Of a DNA stretch of 64,000 nt, positions 62,157 to 64,000 are shown piece after piece. The DNA comes from Saprospiraceae bacterium (lineage in GTDB: Bacteria > Bacteroidota > Bacteroidia > Chitinophagales > Saprospiraceae), in assembly GCA_020629515.1 (NCBI GenBank), contig JAHDDE010000002.1, positions 16,594 to 80,593 of the forward strand. The letters run 5' to 3'. A model generated the notes under the pieces. It did not search any database. It worked only from the letters and a program-made list of their open reading frames with translations, and had not been told where the DNA came from. Each line of letters begins with the position of its first letter. Within the stretch, counting starts at the first letter, position 1. Made by a program: the position numbers and the translations under genes.

Positions 62157-63307
62157 AATTCCTCTGTGTCAAATATGGACTGGTAAAAGCTTATGTGTTC
62201 TTGTATTCTTTCAGAGGGATGAAACTCCGATTTTGCTACTTGCAGAGCGTTCTTTTTAACGGTTGATTGGTCATTTGATAATATATTCATTATATCAACA
62301 CATATTTCTTTTATCTCTTTTTTATTATCAATTATATAACCACAATTGTATTTTTCAAAGAACTTACTTACATCACCTACATCAGTACTTATTGTCAGCT
62401 GTCCAGATGCAAGTGATTCCCATATAGCTATAGGACTGGCTTCATAAATAGAAGTTGATAAATAGGCATCTGCACTTTTAATGTAATCAAGAGGTTCTTC
62501 AGAGTATCCTAAGAAATGAATATTTTGAACGTTTTTTATCTGGATTCTTTTTTTCAGTGTTGAGAAATAGTGGTTTCTGGTTGGCAGAATTGGACCAATA
62601 ATAAAAAAATGAACCACATGGTCTGTATTAGTTTCGAAGTGGTGTGATATATCTATTAATAATTCTAAACCTTTCCATTTGTTGATATAGCATACCGAGA
62701 CTAACTTAAGGCCAGACCATTCCATTAATTTTGGAGTATAGCTACCATTGAACCGGGATGTGCTCACTGTAGATTGCAAAACTGTATTAATTCGTTTTTT
62801 AAGTGGAGGAAAAGATTTTTCATAATAAAGTTTGGAGCGCTCAGATACATATATAAAGTGTTTGCAAAAGGGATAAACACATCGAAAAAGAAATAAGACT
62901 GAAGGAGGTTGCTGACTGTCATGAATTACCCAGACACTTTTTATGCCAATCAGATAGCTTGCTATTACTGCTTTAACTTGAACTGTTCCATGACAAATGG
63001 CAAGATCTGTATTCATATGTTTTAGGTGGAACCTAATTGATAATACATCTGGTATAAAGTATATCACATATAATAAAACGGCCTTCAAATTGAATTGAAA
63101 TATCTTTAATGATAAGATTTTATGTTCAATATTCTTTTCTTGAACATTTTGCAAAAAGGATTCATTAGCTTGTGACACTATAAGGGATAAGTCATAAGAG
63201 TATAATTGCGGCTCTAAGACATCAAGAACATAGTTAAGTTGTCCTCCTCCCCGCGCATCTTCCAATATGTGTGTAATTTTTGTCAATTCTTGGCAGACTT
63301 TATCCAA
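62153..63307 (-). CDS. glycosyltransferase family 4
   Basis: 384 residues from ATG 63307, overlapping the sulfotransferase by 25 bp; a TTG at 63286 that forms TTGA with the sulfotransferase stop is an equally good start and gives TKITHILEDARGGGQLNYV. The donor domain has LKLVSVCYINKWKGLELLI, FIIGPILPTRNHY and the EX7E motif in YEASPIAIWESLASGQLTI. Acts at the inner membrane surface in the polysaccharide pathway. Confidence 0.9.
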   Translation of the reverse strand: MDKVCQELTKITHILEDARGGGQLNYVLDVLEPQLYSYDLSLIVSQANESFLQNVQEKNIEHKILSLKIFQFNLKAVLLYVIYFIPDVLSIRFHLKHMNTDLAICHGTVQVKAVIASYLIGIKSVWVIHDSQQPPSVLFLFRCVYPFCKHFIYVSERSKLYYEKSFPPLKKRINTVLQSTVSTSRFNGSYTPKLMEWSGLKLVSVCYINKWKGLELLIDISHHFETNTDHVVHFFIIGPILPTRNHYFSTLKKRIQIKNVQNIHFLGYSEEPLDYIKSADAYLSTSIYEASPIAIWESLASGQLTISTDVGDVSKFFEKYNCGYIIDNKKEIKEICVDIMNILSNDQSTVKKNALQVAKSEFHPSERIQEHISFYQSIFDTEEL

Positions 63308-64000
63308 TGTCGATTGTTTTCATACCCCAATTTAATCAATGTATCTCCAGCGATTTGATCAAAAGCAATACGAGTTTTTTGGTTAAAATAGTTTTTCCAA
63401 TCACCGGCAAGGCCCTTCCTTAGGAAGGTGGGATTTTTTTTCTTCTGATTTTTAAACGAATATTTTTCAATTGCTGCTGAAATTTGATTCTCCACATAAT
63501 CAATTGATAGATGTTGACAAGCCTTTATAAGAACAGTAAGGGGTTCTGTAAGAAGATCTTCGTATTTGATGATCAACACATTATCATGTTTTAAGCTTTT
63601 TTCTACGTGTTCTTTCCAAGTTATTTGATTTAGTCCCACGGAGTATGTAGAATGAAAAACTTGCAAAAATGAATCAATATTTTTGGCGCAGTTGTCAAAA
63701 TCACTAAAATCCATGCGATTTCTCCATTTTTCTCTTTCATTGGGAGGGCAGTGATTATTTTCTACTAAGAAGTGAAAGTAGGAAGAGATGATGACGTCTC
63801 TTCCGTCTCTTACTACATAAATCGGTTTTTTTTGTCTATGAGTCGGAAGTAGATGACTATGTAATATAGCGGACCTACTCAGTACCGGCGAATTTCTGGG
63901 AAAACTATGACCTGTGATAAAACACAGCATTTGACACAGCCAAGTGCCTCCTGATTTTGGAAATTCTGAGACATAAATATTATTCTGAAAAGGGATTCTT
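63283..64000 (-). CDS. sulfotransferase, N-terminus cut by window edge
   Basis: The frame is open to the right edge (last full codon ends at 63999), so the ATG at 63930 is internal. Upstream of it the PAPS 5'-phosphosulfate loop is visible: VSEFPKSGGTWLCQ. Further on, IYVVRDGRDVIISSYFHF is the 3'-phosphate loop, and the C-terminus has RKGLAGDWKNYFNQ, all standard for sulfotransferases of the Sulfotransfer_1 type. It transfers sulfate from PAPS to a sugar or lipid; in this cluster a sulfated surface polysaccharide is likely. Confidence 0.9.
   Translation of the reverse strand, partial: RIPFQNNIYVSEFPKSGGTWLCQMLCFITGHSFPRNSPVLSRSAILHSHLLPTHRQKKPIYVVRDGRDVIISSYFHFLVENNHCPPNEREKWRNRMDFSDFDNCAKNIDSFLQVFHSTYSVGLNQITWKEHVEKSLKHDNVLIIKYEDLLTEPLTVLIKACQHLSIDYVENQISAAIEKYSFKNQKKKNPTFLRKGLAGDWKNYFNQKTRIAFDQIAGDTLIKLGYENNRHWIKSAKN

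Noticed and set aside
1-64000. Mobile elements, CRISPR arrays, tRNA or rRNA genes.
   Set aside because: I saw no transposase, regularly spaced repeats, tRNA T-loop motif or rRNA sequence anywhere in the window.

Overview
The window is a stretch of chromosome from a member of the Bacteroidota, most likely a marine-type gliding bacterium of the Saprospiria or a relative. The evidence is several gliding and type IX secretion (T9SS) genes (gldH, gldE, gldD, a PorU-like sortase, a PorE-like lipoprotein), a mevalonate-pathway cluster, the rplM-rpsI-rpsB-tsf gene order, AT-rich DNA, weak Shine-Dalgarno sites, and promoters of the Bacteroidota form TAnnTTTG. I see no insertion sequence, prophage, CRISPR array, rRNA or tRNA. 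The species is not identifiable from what I can see.

Layout. 1-6.7 kb: the tail of an unknown gene, a Cys-rich lipoprotein, then on the minus strand thrA, xylA, a hypothetical protein and gldH. 6.7-10.5 kb (minus): dnaJ, grpE, a glycosyltransferase and an acetyltransferase-like protein. 10.6-18.1 kb (mostly plus): a flavin reductase, an LptF/LptG-type permease, an ECF sigma factor with a palindrome in its promoter, the classic mutY-ssb-gldE-gldD block, and a zinc metallopeptidase. 18.7-23.2 kb (minus): an M1 metallopeptidase, an alpha/beta hydrolase and heme A synthase. 23.7-28.8 kb (plus): dtd, a MazG-like protein, an ABC permease, a PP2C phosphatase, TM2-TPR, comF and DinB. 28.8-33.3 kb (minus): pyrH, tsf, rpsB, rpsI, rplM and a TPR protein. 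33.4-36.8 kb (plus): isopentenyl diphosphate isomerase type 2, HMG-CoA reductase and a GHMP kinase. 36.8-40.5 kb: two divergent pairs of glycosyltransferases. 40.5-45.4 kb: a giant PorU-like sortase. 45.6-57.3 kb (mostly plus): glycosyltransferase, rsmG, mscS, nfu, a beta-barrel protein, SIMPL, a PqiA-like protein, TPR, a PorE-like protein, rlmD. 57.3-64 kb: rmlA, a TlpA-like thioredoxin, and a minus-strand surface-polysaccharide cluster (manC, three glycosyltransferases, a partial sulfotransferase).

The most notable non-genic signal is a candidate replication origin. The gene-free, very AT-rich 23205-23678 gap lies between divergent ctaA and dtd and holds two exact and one near-exact DnaA boxes in one orientation. 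About 2 kb to its left are two 16-bp parS-like palindromes (21186 and 21236). Genes point outward on both sides for about 5 kb, and hand-counted base composition hints at a GC-skew switch there.

The second recurring theme is start codons. Many genes begin with GTG or TTG. Four glycan-type genes (9566, 36778, 37672 and 58739 by left end) have clear coding sequence running 38 to 88 codons upstream of the first ATG/GTG/TTG and meet a stop before any such codon, so they seem to start at ATA, ATC, ATT or CTG. Several genes also have a TAnnTTTG element 4-6 nt before the start codon, which predicts almost leaderless mRNAs.
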